From Gambelia wislizenii (taxonomy: Eukaryota; Chordata; Lepidosauria; Squamata; Crotaphytidae), in the NCBI GenBank assembly GCA_030847615.1, contig JAUMIR010000002.1:114956309-115020308 (forward strand): a DNA stretch of 64,000 nt, read 5' to 3'. The notes below the pieces were generated by a model. The model ran no database searches, was not told the DNA's origin, and saw only the letters and a list, made by a program, of their open reading frames with translations. Position numbers and translations under genes: made by a program. Positions 44,216 through 54,299 of this stretch are shown here, piece after piece; position 1 is the stretch's first letter; the number at the start of each line of letters is the position of its first letter.

Positions 44216-44231
44216 ATGCATGGCGTGTCCT

Positions 44232-46143
44232 ATATACCATAGTGGTTTTTAAAATCTGCATGTACTTTAAATTTTTTCATATCATATATAGGCATGCCAG
44301 CCAAAATGTAGGTCATGTCCTTCCAGCTGAAGCACTGTAATCTTTTATCTTTTAATGTCATCCATTCCTTTAGCCAAACTAGTGTGCAAGCAGCAAAATA
44401 TAATTTAAAGTCAGGAAGGCCTAACCCCCCTCTTTGCTTCTCATCTTGAAGATTTTTGAACCTAATTCTTGTTTTTTTTCCTTGCCAGATCAATTTAGAA
44501 ATATCTTTTTTGCCAAGTTTTAAATGGGGCATCATTTTTAATAATAGATTGAAAAAGGAGTAAAATTTTAGGGAGAATACACATTTTAATTGTTGCAGTT
44601 CTTCCAAGCATAGATAAGTTAAGTTTGTTCCATCTCTGAAGATCTAATTTTATCTTTTTCCATGTCTTTTCATAATTAACTTTAAATAAGGATGATTTTT
44701 TATTTGACAATATGACCCTCAAATACTTTACTTTATTTACCACTTGTATACCAGTTACACTTTGAGGTTCCATCTTTCTTCCTCTCTCATGTTTTTTGGC
44801 AGGATCTTCATTTTTTTATTTTTTTATTTTGAAGCCTGTCACATTTCCATATTCTTCTATTATACATAATAGTTTTTCCATACTATTTAGTGGATCTTCT
44901 GAAATTACTAATAAGTCATCAGTGAAGGCTCTGGTTTTCAAAACTTCTTTGATCTTCAAACCATGGGTTTCCTCATCATTTTGTATTTTTCTCATTAATA
45001 CTTCAAAAATTAGGATGAACAATAATGGGGATAATGGGCACCCCTGTCTAGTGCCTTTTTGGATTTTCCAAATTTTAGTCAATTCACCATTTACCAAAAT
45101 TTTTGCTGACTGGGAACTATAAATGGTCTTTATCCATGTGTTAAAATTGTTGCCAAATTTCATCTTATCTAATACTGCAAATAAAAACTCCCAACATACA
45201 TTATCAAATGCCTTTTTTGTGTCAATAAAGATCATGGCTGCTTTCTTCTCATAATATCTTTCCAAATATTCTATCATATCTAAGACATATTTCAAATTAC
45301 CTTGCAATTCTCTTTAGGGTAAAAACCTCACCTGATCTTTATGTATAAAATTTTGCAATATTCCTTTAATTCTATCTGCCAGGATAGATGCAAAGATTTT
45401 ATAATCACAGTTCAAGAGGGATATCGATCTATAATTATTCACATTATTTAAATCTTGACCTTCTTTTTGAATTAAAGTTATTCTGGCCATTTCCCATGAT
45501 TCTGGAATTTTTTTAGTTTAAGAATTTCATTAAATAGTTTCTGCGTACATCCACTAATTCTTCCTCCATTTTTTAACAGTAATTTGATGAAAATCCATCT
45601 GGTCCTGGTGTTTATTTGGTTTTGCTCTCATTATTGCATTTGATATTTTCTCTCGTGACTGGTTTGTTGAAGTATGACTGTTGTTCTTCAGTTAGTTGTG
45701 GTAGGTTAGTGTTAGTATTACTTTCTTTGAAGTTTGACTTTTCCTAAACAATTTGCTATAAAACTTATGAAATGGCTTTTTTATTTTTTTCATTATCTGT
45801 CAAATTTTCTTCTTTATCATATGTCATATATACTTGAAATCAGATTTTTTTTGTTTCTTTCCTTAATTTGTAAGGCAGCCATTTTGCTGGCTTATTAGCC
45901 GACTCAAAGTGTTTATGTTTAATCCATTTTATTTTTTATTCCTTCTCATTTACCATCAACATTGTGCTTTGTGATTGTAAAATCTTAATTCTTTGAAGTG
46001 TTTTCTGGTAATTTGGTGCTTTTTAAAATTCTTCTTTTTTCTAATTTCTTCTATACTCATTTGAATTTGATCTTTATTTTTCTCTTAATTTGAATACTCT
46101 GTTGTATGAAATAGCCCCTCATTACTGATTTCCTACATCCCAT
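44232..46143 (-). pseudogene. L1 LINE ORF2, RT and post-RT region
   Basis: On the minus strand, from about 45480 downward: ESWEMARITLIQKEGQDLNN and NNYRSISLLNCDYKIFASIL (RT blocks 1-2), IFIDTKKAFDNVCWEFLFAV (block A with catalytic Asp), GTRQGCPLSPLLFILIFEVL (block B), RAFTDDLLVISEDP (YADD changed to FTDD), then YLRVILSNKKSSLFKVNYEK and KDISKLIWQGKKTRIRFKNL. This is L1-type order. It stops before the ORF2 C-terminus, at a GC-rich repeat, and has several frameshifts. The upstream endonuclease part lies at 48503-49150. Confidence 0.92.
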
Positions 46144-48494
46144 CTCTTGCTTTTCTTCGCAAACGAAGATTCAGAAAGGACTCATCCTGCGCTTTTTTCA
46201 AGTGCACTGATGACTAAAAAGGCCAATCTGGGATAAACAAGTCCGGTTGCAGAAAGCACAGCAGAAGGTCTCCTTGGGTGATGTTTCCGGGTTGTGATTC
46301 TTTCTGCGTTGTCGTTTGTCTTCAAGACTTGTTCGGTGTGAGTTCTCAAATAAGGCTGCAGCATTGTGGATAGTGCGTCTCCATGCCTCCTGATGTGAGG
46401 CCAGGGTGGACCATTGTTGATGATGAATTTGGCCAAGCCTGAGATGTTGTTTCAGGGAGTCCTTGTATCACAACATAGTCAATGAGGTGCCAGTGTTTGG
46501 ATCAGGGATGCATCCGGGTTGTCTTTAAACTATCTTTCTGCTGAAAGATAGTGTTTGTAATAGTCAGCTATTGTTCTGCACAGAATTCTAGCAGGAGGCG
46601 TCCGTTATCATTGCAATTTCCAACACCATGCTTGCCTAAAACAGCTTTCCAAGCTTCGGAGTTCTTTCCTAATCTGACATTGAAGTCACCAAGGATAATA
46701 ATTTTATCTTCTACAGGGACTTTTTGTATGTTGGCGTAGGTCTGTGTAGAATTTGTCTTTCTCAACAGGGTTGGCTTGCATAGTTGGGGCATATATACTG
46801 AAGAGAACAACATGTGGGAGGCGTAAAGAAATAATGTGATCAGAGTGTCCTGTTGGCAAGATTTTGAGTTTGGAGGCAATGGTGTTTTTAATCATAAAGC
46901 CTACTCCTGAAAGATGTTTTTCAGTTTTAGGTTTGCCAGACCAGTAAAGTGTGTAGCCCTCGCTGTGTTCTTTTAAGGCTGCCTTCCTCATGGAGACGAA
47001 CTTCACTAAGAGCAGTGATGTCAATATTATGTCTTCATAGTTTGTGGGCTATTAGAGCAGAGCGATGCTCAGGCCGTCCATTATCTGCAGAGTCTCGCAT
47101 GGTTCTGATGTTCCAGCATGCAAGCGTCTGTTTATTTACACCTTTGGAGGCCGGTGTGTGCCTTTGTTTCTTTGCCTTTGTTCGACTGCATCAGAAGATG
47201 CCCGTTGGCTGCAGCTAGCCAACCAGGTAGATGGGGATGAGCTTTCATTAGGCCACCTTTTCTAGGCCCCTCTCCATATGGAACAAGCAGTGCTCTCCTT
47301 GAAAAAGGCTGCTTGGTCATTCAGGATGCTGCTGAACAAGACTGTCATCTCCCGGGTCAGCCTCAAGGGACCAAAGTCCTGAGCTGCCTGCATGCAGGGT
47401 TGGGTCTGCGGCTTCCTGTGCATCTTTACACCTGCCGTTTCATCCCTCGCCTATTGCTACAGGGCTGTTTTGGAATTGGATTTATCCTTCGAGCCTGTAC
47501 AATGGATTTTTTCTGGTGGAGCACAGCGTGCACAGAACTGGCCTCACTCTTTAAACCAAAGGTTCGTCTGCTGTGGCCTTGCAAGCATGGACAGTAGCAG
47601 CGAGGTCATAGAATCATAGAATCATAGAATTGCAGAGTTGGAAGAGACCACGAGGGCCATCCAGTCCAACCCCCCTGCCACGCAGGAAATCTTGTTCAAA
47701 GCATCCCCGACAGATGGCAATCCAGCCTCTCTTTAAAGACCTCCAAGGAAGGAGACCCCACCACGCTCCGAGGGAGTGCATTCCACTGCCGAACAGCCCT
47801 TACTGTCAAAAAGTTCCTCCTCATGTTGAGGTGGAATCTCTGTTCCTGGAGCTTGCATCCATTGCTCCGTGTTCCAGTCTCTGGAGCAGCAGAAAACAAG
47901 CCTGCTCCATCCTCAGCATGACATCCCTTCAAATACTTAAACAGGGCTATCATATCGCCTCTTAACCGTCTTTTTTCCAGGCTAAACATACCCAGCTCCC
48001 TAAGTCTCTCCTCATAAGGCATCGTTTCCAGACCTTTCACCATTTTAGTTGCCCTTCTCTGGACACGCTCCAATTTGTCAATATCCTTTCTGAATTGTGG
48101 TGCCCAGAACTGGACACAGTATTCTAAGTGAGGTCTGACCAAGGCAGAATAGAGTGGCACTATTACTTCCCTTGATCTAGACACTATACTTCTCGGGTCC
48201 TCGGGTTGTAGGTTTGATTAGAGTTTCCTTCTCTTAGATGGTTGACCTTACAGGGTTGGATGAGCATCATCTGCCCGGGTTTAGAATTAGAGTTTTCCTT
48301 CTCCTAGGATGGTTGCCATAAGGCTAGAAAGCCCATCCTGCTCTTTGACGCTGTTATCAGACCCTTCGTTTTTGACCTGTCTGGCACAGGAGGCCTAACC
48401 GGTGGCTGTTTATGCCACCGCCAGCATAGCTCAAAATGTCATTTGGGTACGCAAGCCTCTCCCCCACAACAAGGGGGCGTCCATGGAGAGGCTG
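46144..48494 (-). mobile_element. Recurrent unassigned LINE inserted in L1, internally deleted
   Basis: CATCCCAT at 46136-46143 and 48495-48502 is an exact 8-bp target duplication, and the L1 sequence joins across it. On the minus strand: a GC-richer 5' UTR with a start near 'cagcctctccatggacgccc', endonuclease text (LYWSGKPKTEKHLSGVGFMI, VVLFSIYAPTMQANPVEKDK, KIIILGDFNVRLGKNSEAWK, HGVGNCNDNGRLLLEF), then at about 46466 a deletion joins ..HWHLIDYV to the C-terminal region (LPETTSQAWPN-type text), removing the RT. It ends with the two hairpins. It is likely an I/jockey-group element, possibly Vingi. A CR1 copy sits inside it. Confidence 0.85.
47607..48190 (-). mobile_element. CR1, 5'-truncated, well preserved
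   Basis: On the minus strand one open frame of 162 codons covers the ORF2 C-terminus: [80 protein letters not shown]. The 3' UTR ends TCTATGATTCTATGATTCTA. An intact frame through this region, unlike the CR1 copies at 23800 and 30524, implies a younger insertion. It is nested inside the LINE at 46144-48494, the third level after L1 and BovB. Confidence 0.93.
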
Positions 48495-48578
48495 CATCCC
48501 ATACTGAGTTAATATTTACTTCTCAATATATAGATAGATGAGTCAATGCATCCCATACTGCGTTAATATTTACTTCTC
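48494..48578. repeat. Local duplication, 54-bp period
   Basis: GCATCCCATACTGAGTTAAT at 48494 recurs as GCATCCCATACTGCGTTAAT at 48548, and the shared block runs 31 bp. The first copy contains the right-hand CATCCCAT target duplication. It probably arose after or during the LINE insertion. Confidence 0.85.
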
Positions 48579-49150
48579 CATCTGTATTGTCCTCTAAATA
48601 TTATCTGAATTTCTTCTTCGCTTTTTCCATTATATCTTCATTTCTTAGTATTGAGTCCTCTAGTCTCCAATTAAAAAAAATTCTTTTACCCTTTATTTTC
48701 AATGTTATGGGAATAGACTCTGGGTAGAATTTCCATTTTAATTACTCTTGTTGACCGTACTTTGGAGATTAGAAACATATCTATCCTTGACAATGATTTA
48801 TGGGTTTCTGAAAAAAAGGTATATTCTAATGCATCTCTGTATTTTGTTCTCCATACATCTACTAAACTCAAATTGTTTATCATAACAAAAAAGGCTTTAG
48901 GTAGAATTCCTTGTTTACTTTTTATCTCTTTTCCTGCCATCCTGACTAGTTTTAGAGTCACCACCCCATTCCAATCACCCATCAGTATCATGTTCTCATT
49001 TGACGATTCTAAAATATCAGACGTTAATTTTTCAAAGAAAATTGACTTATTATCTAATGTCACATACACTCCTACCACCAATATTTTGTCTGAGTGAAAT
49101 TGTATTTCCACCCGCACATGTATTCCCCAGTTATCTTCAAATATTAGCAA
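48503..49150 (-). pseudogene. L1 LINE ORF2, endonuclease region
   Basis: On the minus strand: HVRVEIQFHSDKILVVGVYV, ENMILMGDWNGVV (MGDWN endonuclease motif), DVWRTKYRDALEYTFFSETH, SLSRIDMFLISKV (SRID motif), then KILFNWRLEDSILRNEDIME and YLEDNTDGEVNINAVWD up to the LINE insertion. The order is that of L1 ORF2 between endonuclease and RT. The 5' end at 49150 is truncated and borders BovB sequence. Confidence 0.9.
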
Positions 49151-49154
49151 ATAT

Positions 49155-49304
49155 ATTTGCTATTTTCTGTGAGTAGTATGGTGTCATCTGTGTATCTTAA
49201 ATTATAGATTTTCGTCCAATTTTCATGCCTCCTTCCTTTGAGTCTCATCCTGCTTTATATATGATATATTCAGCATACAAGATAAAGAGATAAGGTGATA
49301 AAAT
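49155..49304 (-). pseudogene. BovB reverse transcriptase fragment
   Basis: On the minus strand: TILSPYLFILYAEYIIYKAG (RT block B end and helix), GGMKIGRKSIISRYTDDTIL (YTDD, catalytic pair kept) and LTENSKY. It matches BovB 'LYAEYI..AG..GIKI.GR' order. Flanked on the left by L1 and on the right by the insertion at 49305. Confidence 0.85.
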
Positions 49305-49369
49305 TGTTAGTGCCCCTGACAAGCCCCACAGGAACCCAAAAAAATCAGCTTATTAATAATTTGGCATCT

Positions 49370-50172
49370 GGCTTTTTTCCCCGCAAACAAAGATTCAGGA
49401 AGGACTCATCCCGCGCTTTCTGCAAGCGCGCTGATGACTAAAAATGTCAATCCGAGATAAACAAGTCCGGTTGCAGAAAGCATAGCAGAAGGTCTCTTTG
49501 TGTGATGTTTTTGGGTTGTGATTCTTTCTGCGTTGTTGTTTCTCTTCAAGACTTGTTTGGCGTGAGTTCTCAAATAAGGCTGCAGTATTGTGGATAGTGC
49601 GTCTCCATGCCTCCTGATGTGAGGCCAGGGCGGACCATTGTTGGTGATGAATTTGGCCGAGCCTGAGATGTTGTTTCAGGGAGTCCTTGTATCACTTTTT
49701 TGGAGCACCCCTCTTACACTGACCCGTGGCAAGTTCACGGTAGAGTACTCTTTTGGGGAGGCGATGATCCTCCATCCTAGAAACATACCCTGCCCAGCGT
49801 AGCTGTGTTCTCAATATCATGGCCTCAATGCTTGTGATCCCTGCTTGCTCAAGGACAGCAACATTTGTCACATAGTCAGCCCAGTGTTTATTTAGTATTG
49901 TGCGTATACAGCGCTGATGAAAGTGTTCAAGGAGTCGTAGGTGGTGGCGATAGGTGACCCATGTTTCAGATCCATAAAGGAGAATAGACAGTACAATGGC
50001 TCTATACACACTGATGTTTGTGCTTCGCCTCAGGTTTTTATTACTCCAGACTCTTTTGTGAAGTCTTCCAAATGCGCTATATGCCTTTGCTAGTCTGTAA
50101 TCGATCTCTTTGTCAATCTTGGCATCTGAGGAGATGATGCTTCCCAGGTAGGTGATATTAATATAGTTATCC
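49370..50172 (-). mobile_element. Recurrent unassigned LINE, 3' 0.8 kb
   Basis: On the minus strand: NITYLGSIISSDAKIDKEID, YRLAKAYSAFGRLHKRVWSN, VLSILLYGSETWVTYRHHLR, LEHFHQRCIRTILNKHWADY, VLEQAGITSIEAMILRTQLR, WAGYVSRMEDHRLPKRVLY, then a frameshift and the C-terminal zinc-finger-like CxxC..H..H region. The YGSETW, HQRCxR and LRWAGHVxRM signatures belong to the RT C-terminal region of non-LTR elements. The 3' end has 'gcggggaaaaaagcc' with the hairpin partly mutated. Confidence 0.88.
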
Positions 50173-50176
50173 ATAT

Positions 50177-50290
50177 GGGAGGAGAGTAAATTTATTTATT
50201 TATTCATTTATTTTAGATATTTATACCCTGCTCTTCAGCCACAAAGGCTCTCAGAGTGGTTTCCAATGTGTATTAGCTAATTGCTCCCAC
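50177..50290 (-). mobile_element. L2-type LINE/SINE tail
   Basis: 'tttatttatttattcattta', 'gatatttataccctgctctt' and 'cagccacaaaggctctcaga', the reverse complement of the tail at 10375-10443. Confidence 0.65.
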
Positions 50291-50479
50291 AAGTTGGGCA
50301 CTTGCAAAACCCACAGACTTACTGTAAGGATCACAAAGGCAAGTACTAAGCCATGGATCGCCCAAGGAAAGGACTATTGACAAATTCCTAACTGGAAGAA
50401 ACATGATGTGGTCAAGCTAGACCTAAGGACATTGCCTGCACACACTCTGGTGACAGACAATTGATCCCATCATCGGTGA

Positions 50480-51010
50480 GTTGAGTATTCCTTTGTCTGA
50501 AGGTGTCACCCCTCCCTTAGTCCCCAGACACAGCCATCAAGGAGGCAGCTCATGCTTTGTAAATTTAATCACCAGAACATTTAGGATACTTGCAACACAT
50601 TAACATATTCCAAAACCCATTGTTCAATCTCTGGAGTTTCCTGGAATCCATTGTTTCAAGACACGAAATGCCATCACCTGAGGGCATGTTTTTGGATATA
50701 ATTATTGGTCCAAAACCCTGCCTCAGTGCGCACAGACTCCATTCTTGAGGACCCCACATCCGTCTGTGTTAACCAGGCACATTTGTCTGTATAGCCATTC
50801 CTGCTTCATCCGTCCATGCTGCTTTACAACTTCCGACTACAAGACAGGTGTCTTATCACCCCAGAAAAGCTCCTCACCTATTCCTCTGCCACCTTCTCTT
50901 CTTCCATTCCTAGTGGTCTTGTGTGAATACTTCGCTGTATGGATGTGTGCGTGATTGGTGTTATTACTTTTAAATCCTTAATAAAAATTATTGTTAACTT
51001 TCCATCTTGT
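50480..51010 (+). repeat. LTR-like repeat with poly-A signal
   Basis: 'gtggtcttgtgtgaatactt ... gtgcgtgattggtgttatta' and AATAAA (50980-50985), then 'attattgttaactttcc'. The copy at 56040-56780 has the same order (gtcttgcatgaatgcttgat ... aatgtggttattattacttt, AATAAA). Two copies with a shared R/U5-like layout suggest LTRs, but no primer-binding site, gag or pol was seen. They could also be SINE-like or 3'-UTR-derived repeats. Confidence 0.45.
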
Positions 51011-51167
51011 ATTTGTTTGTGTATGCCAGTTCAGAGTTAGTAGGGATAAAAACAGGGTGAAGGAGGACACCAGCTTTCCCCCTTTCGCATTGCTAAAGTT
51101 GAGTTGCTGCTAATTCCCCCAAAATATTAGAAACTCAATATTGCATGGGATTTCCACGAGCAATTTG

Positions 51168-51262
51168 GGTAACAAAATGCAGCCTTGCCTGACCCCCTTG
51201 CCAATTGGAAACCATTTCATTTCTCCATATTCTGTAACTACTCCATCCTTACTGCCAAAAAT
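51168..51262 (-). pseudogene. BovB reverse transcriptase fragment
   Basis: On the minus strand: VVTEYGEMKWFPIGKGVRQG then CIL, the 'IGKGVRQGCILSP' block B of BovB. It breaks at 'ttttgttacc', and the BovB frame picks up at 49304 with 'ttttatcacc'. GGTAACAAAAT (51168-51178) and GGTGATAAAAT (49294-49304) thus look like a worn target duplication around the 1.9 kb between them. Confidence 0.8.
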
Positions 51263-52910
51263 GGGGGAAATATATCTGTGAGGTTGTCTGTCTCAGTTAC
51301 CACAATAACTTGGCCAGCCTGGAATACTCTATCCATCTTGACTTATATGTGTACAAGGGGGAGGGTTTCATTTGGTATTCCTGGCCCCAGGCAATACAAT
51401 GTCCTGGCTGCCCTTATGCCATCATTGAACATCCCTCACCATTTAACACTGACATCCCCCATTATTTTAGGTTCTTTAATGAAGAGGTTGCTTCATTCAG
51501 ATTTTTGAATGAAATAGTGTTGTGTTTTGTTTCATTTACCTCACCCTCGTAGCCTGTGTCAATCATAACAGGATATTGAGGGAATTCTCCAAATTTCACT
51601 GTGTAGGAGCTCCTTCTCTGAAATCACAGCGACATGATTCTGCCTCATCTCTTTCTTCACCAAAAAGGAGATAATCATATCTTGCTCCCTTGCCAACTCA
51701 AATACCATCAGAGATCCAGCCAGGACAGTGGTGAGAATCCAAAATGGCAGCAAAAGCCTTTCATTCCCTGTTGCTTACAGGGCTGCAGCCTAAAAAAATA
51801 ACATTTCAGAGGAAGAGAGAAGGGAGAAGGTCTTCACCTACACAGCTGCTTTAAAAACAAGGTATTCATTTCTTCTGATGAAAGATTCTGAGAAGAATGG
51901 AAAGTATGTTTATAAAAAGCTAATAGCTATTGAATTATGCAGAAATTTGGAAATAAAAAAGTATTTATAAAACACAACGCTAACCAGAACATTGACCGCC
52001 CCTAACCAGAGACTGCAGGAAGCAGTCAAGATATAACCAAGATAGTTAAGGAGTCCCATCAGTTTTCATTCTTTCTCTTTAGATTTTATATCTAACCAGC
52101 CTCCACAGTTCATATAGAGGCTCCTCAGCATCCACACAGAAAGGATGGGCAGCTCCCAATAATTCAAAGCTCTTAACTGTATGTGATTTCAGGTAGGTAT
52201 ATATAAAATATAATTATGCATTTTTGCCTAATTTGGTATGTGGGGAAATCATTGTAATGCAATACAATCTCGTGTATCCCATGCTAAGTTCAGTTTAGGT
52301 ATTTACCCTGCATGCATCAGTTCTCCCAGCTCTCCCTTCTCTTTTCACTAGGCAATTTCAGCCAACTGGAGCAATGGGTCATTCATCACATGACCTCTGT
52401 TTGTTTTAATATGTAGTTTAAGATTGATATACCTTCAGTAAACTTTTGATATGCATTTTTAAACTGACTTCTTTGTTGTTTTAATGGGTCTAATTGATTG
52501 GGTGATCAGACCGCACATTTAAATGTTTATTGAGCTGTGTCTGCATTCCAGTGCATTACTCTGCTGAATTTGAAAGAAAAGGTTTTTACTTTTAAAGAAG
52601 ATGTTTTTATTTTTAAAAGGGCTAGATCCCTGGAATTTTTAATACATTTTAAAATTTTAGACTCATACCTCCTAACAGATTTCAGGTATATATAGAATAT
52701 AATTATGCATTTTGCCTCCCATTTGGATGGAATTGTTGGGCCAAGGCAGAGAGTAATGGGGTGACTAGTAACTATGTGAAGTGGTAGTAGTACTTTAAGA
52801 GGCTTATCACACGAGGAAGTAAAGTGGCAGTGAAACTGAAACGTTTTGTCTTCCATTCTGCCTTACCACATGACATCGGCATTCCTCAGCTGTTCTTCTG
52901 TTCTGCAGAG
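51263..52910. other. No recognised feature
   Basis: Unique-looking or too diverged. Two similar phrases (tataaaatataattatgcat at 52202 and tatagaatataattatgcat at 52690) hint at an internal duplication or paired repeat ends about 490 bp apart. Confidence 0.4.
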
Positions 52911-53170
52911 GTCTTCATGGACATGTGTAAAGGTGCAGAGATTCTGGACTGTAATGCACCCAATATTAGAAGATACCTTGAATATAAGTTTCAGAAGAAA
53001 CGTGAACTCTATTTACTTGGGATAATGGAAGAACAACTGGAAGGAAGATACGGCAGAATGTTACAATATATGATAACAGCTGCCAGACTTCTTTGTGTGT
53101 GCAGGCAGGATGTGCCCCCTTCACCCACTTCCAAAGAACGACAGACACCATACATGTTTGAAGGAATGTA
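52911..53170 (+). pseudogene. L1 ORF2 C-terminal remnant
   Basis: The frame gives KKRELYLLGIMEEQLEGRYG, RMLQYMITAARLLCVCRQDV and PPSPTSKE, resembling the L1 ORF2 C-terminal segment (leucine-rich 'LLGI.EE.LEGKY', 'QYI.TAARLLYA', 'IPT.EEW'). It is on the opposite strand to the L1 at 44-49 kb, so it is a separate copy. No RT is attached and the 5' limit is unclear. Confidence 0.55.
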
Positions 53171-53734
53171 TTGAATACACAAAGATGTATATTGGCAGTA
53201 AAGGACACAACTCTTTGATGACAGCTGCAGTTGGTTGGCTCAAACCCATGGGTTCGGATCCAAACATCAACCAACACACCTGCTGGCTGATGAGTCAGTT
53301 GTCGGCCTGCCTGCTGACACCCACCAGTTAGAAAGGGTGAGGAGTCTGGGCAGGCCCCTGCTTGCCTACCAATCCCTTCCCCCTACCACCACTAAGAGCC
53401 AGATGAAACCACAAAAGGGGGGCATTCTGTAATCAGGTGCCCCAAGCTGGCCGTCCCCCGGGGCCTCCGTGACCTTGACTTTGACCATGACCATGAACTT
53501 GGTGGAGGCCCTGCTACCACTGCCTTTGGATCAGAACCCATGCCAACGGACCCAAAAGTTATGACAATGAAAAAATACAAATACATGTTATAACATGATA
53601 ATACATTAAAGAGGGTGGGTAGGCAGATCAGATCCCAAAGAGCCACTGATCTGTCTGGTGCAGCAGTTGGCAATATATACCCAAATGCCAGACCAGAGGG
53701 AAAACTTGCTGCAAAGCAGCACAGTTCCACCTCC

Positions 53735-53930
53735 CCAGCCAATCAGCTTGCCAGGGCACCCCAGGCTGCCTCTGATTAGGTGGGGAGCCATTTGAGCTGA
53801 CCAATCAGGGTGAAGCTAGCCTCGCCTTGATTGGTCGCTCCTCCCAGCCCGCAAGGCAGTCTGGGAAGAAGACAACAAGTATGGTGGCGGTCATGCAGCC
53901 CCCTTGCCACCACGTGGGAGAGGGTGAAGA
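53735..53930 (+). promoter_or_regulatory. CCAAT-rich promoter-like region with possible short first exon
   Basis: Three NF-Y cores lie in 96 bp: CCAATCAG at 53739 and 53801 (both orientations represented) and ATTGG at 53830. About 50 bp downstream is ATG in good context (aagtATGGTG, 53881), encoding MVAVMQPPCHHVGEG before a donor-like GAGG|GTGAAG at 53924. A CACGTG E-box overlaps the codons (53911-53916). Unspliced, the frame stops after 18 codons. The peptide is not one I recognise. A repeat-derived origin is possible, but no repeat family matched. Confidence 0.35.
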
Positions 53931-54049
53931 CTGAGGGGGGTTCTGGCTGGGCCCCGCAAATGTGCTGCCGGGAAGGGTGAGTCTGGCAGTTCTATTATGC
54001 ACGGAAGTGCAAAGAAAAGACCACATCAACTAAACAAGAATGGCTAATA

Positions 54050-54247
54050 AAGATATATTAATTTTCAGAGTAGGATAAATTAACAATCTCCTGTCACCAC
54101 CACCACTACCAGAGCCACCCTGGATGAAGGCAGAAGGCAGGCGAGATCTCCTCCTCTCCTCCCTCCCCTGTCCACCTCCCATGCTGTCACCAACCATAGA
54201 TAACTGAATCAGCAGATAGCAAATCAGTGGATATGGGGGTGCCACTG
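54050..54247. mobile_element. Tigger/pogo-like MITE, right part
   Basis: Ends 'ggatatgggggtgccactg' followed by TA and has 'accatagataactgaatcag', as in the 24115 copy (aaccctggataattgaatcc). The left end is worn. Confidence 0.6.
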
Positions 54248-54299
54248 TACTTTATAATTTTTTTAGTTTATAATGTTTTCTGCTAGGGGCTGAAAGTCA

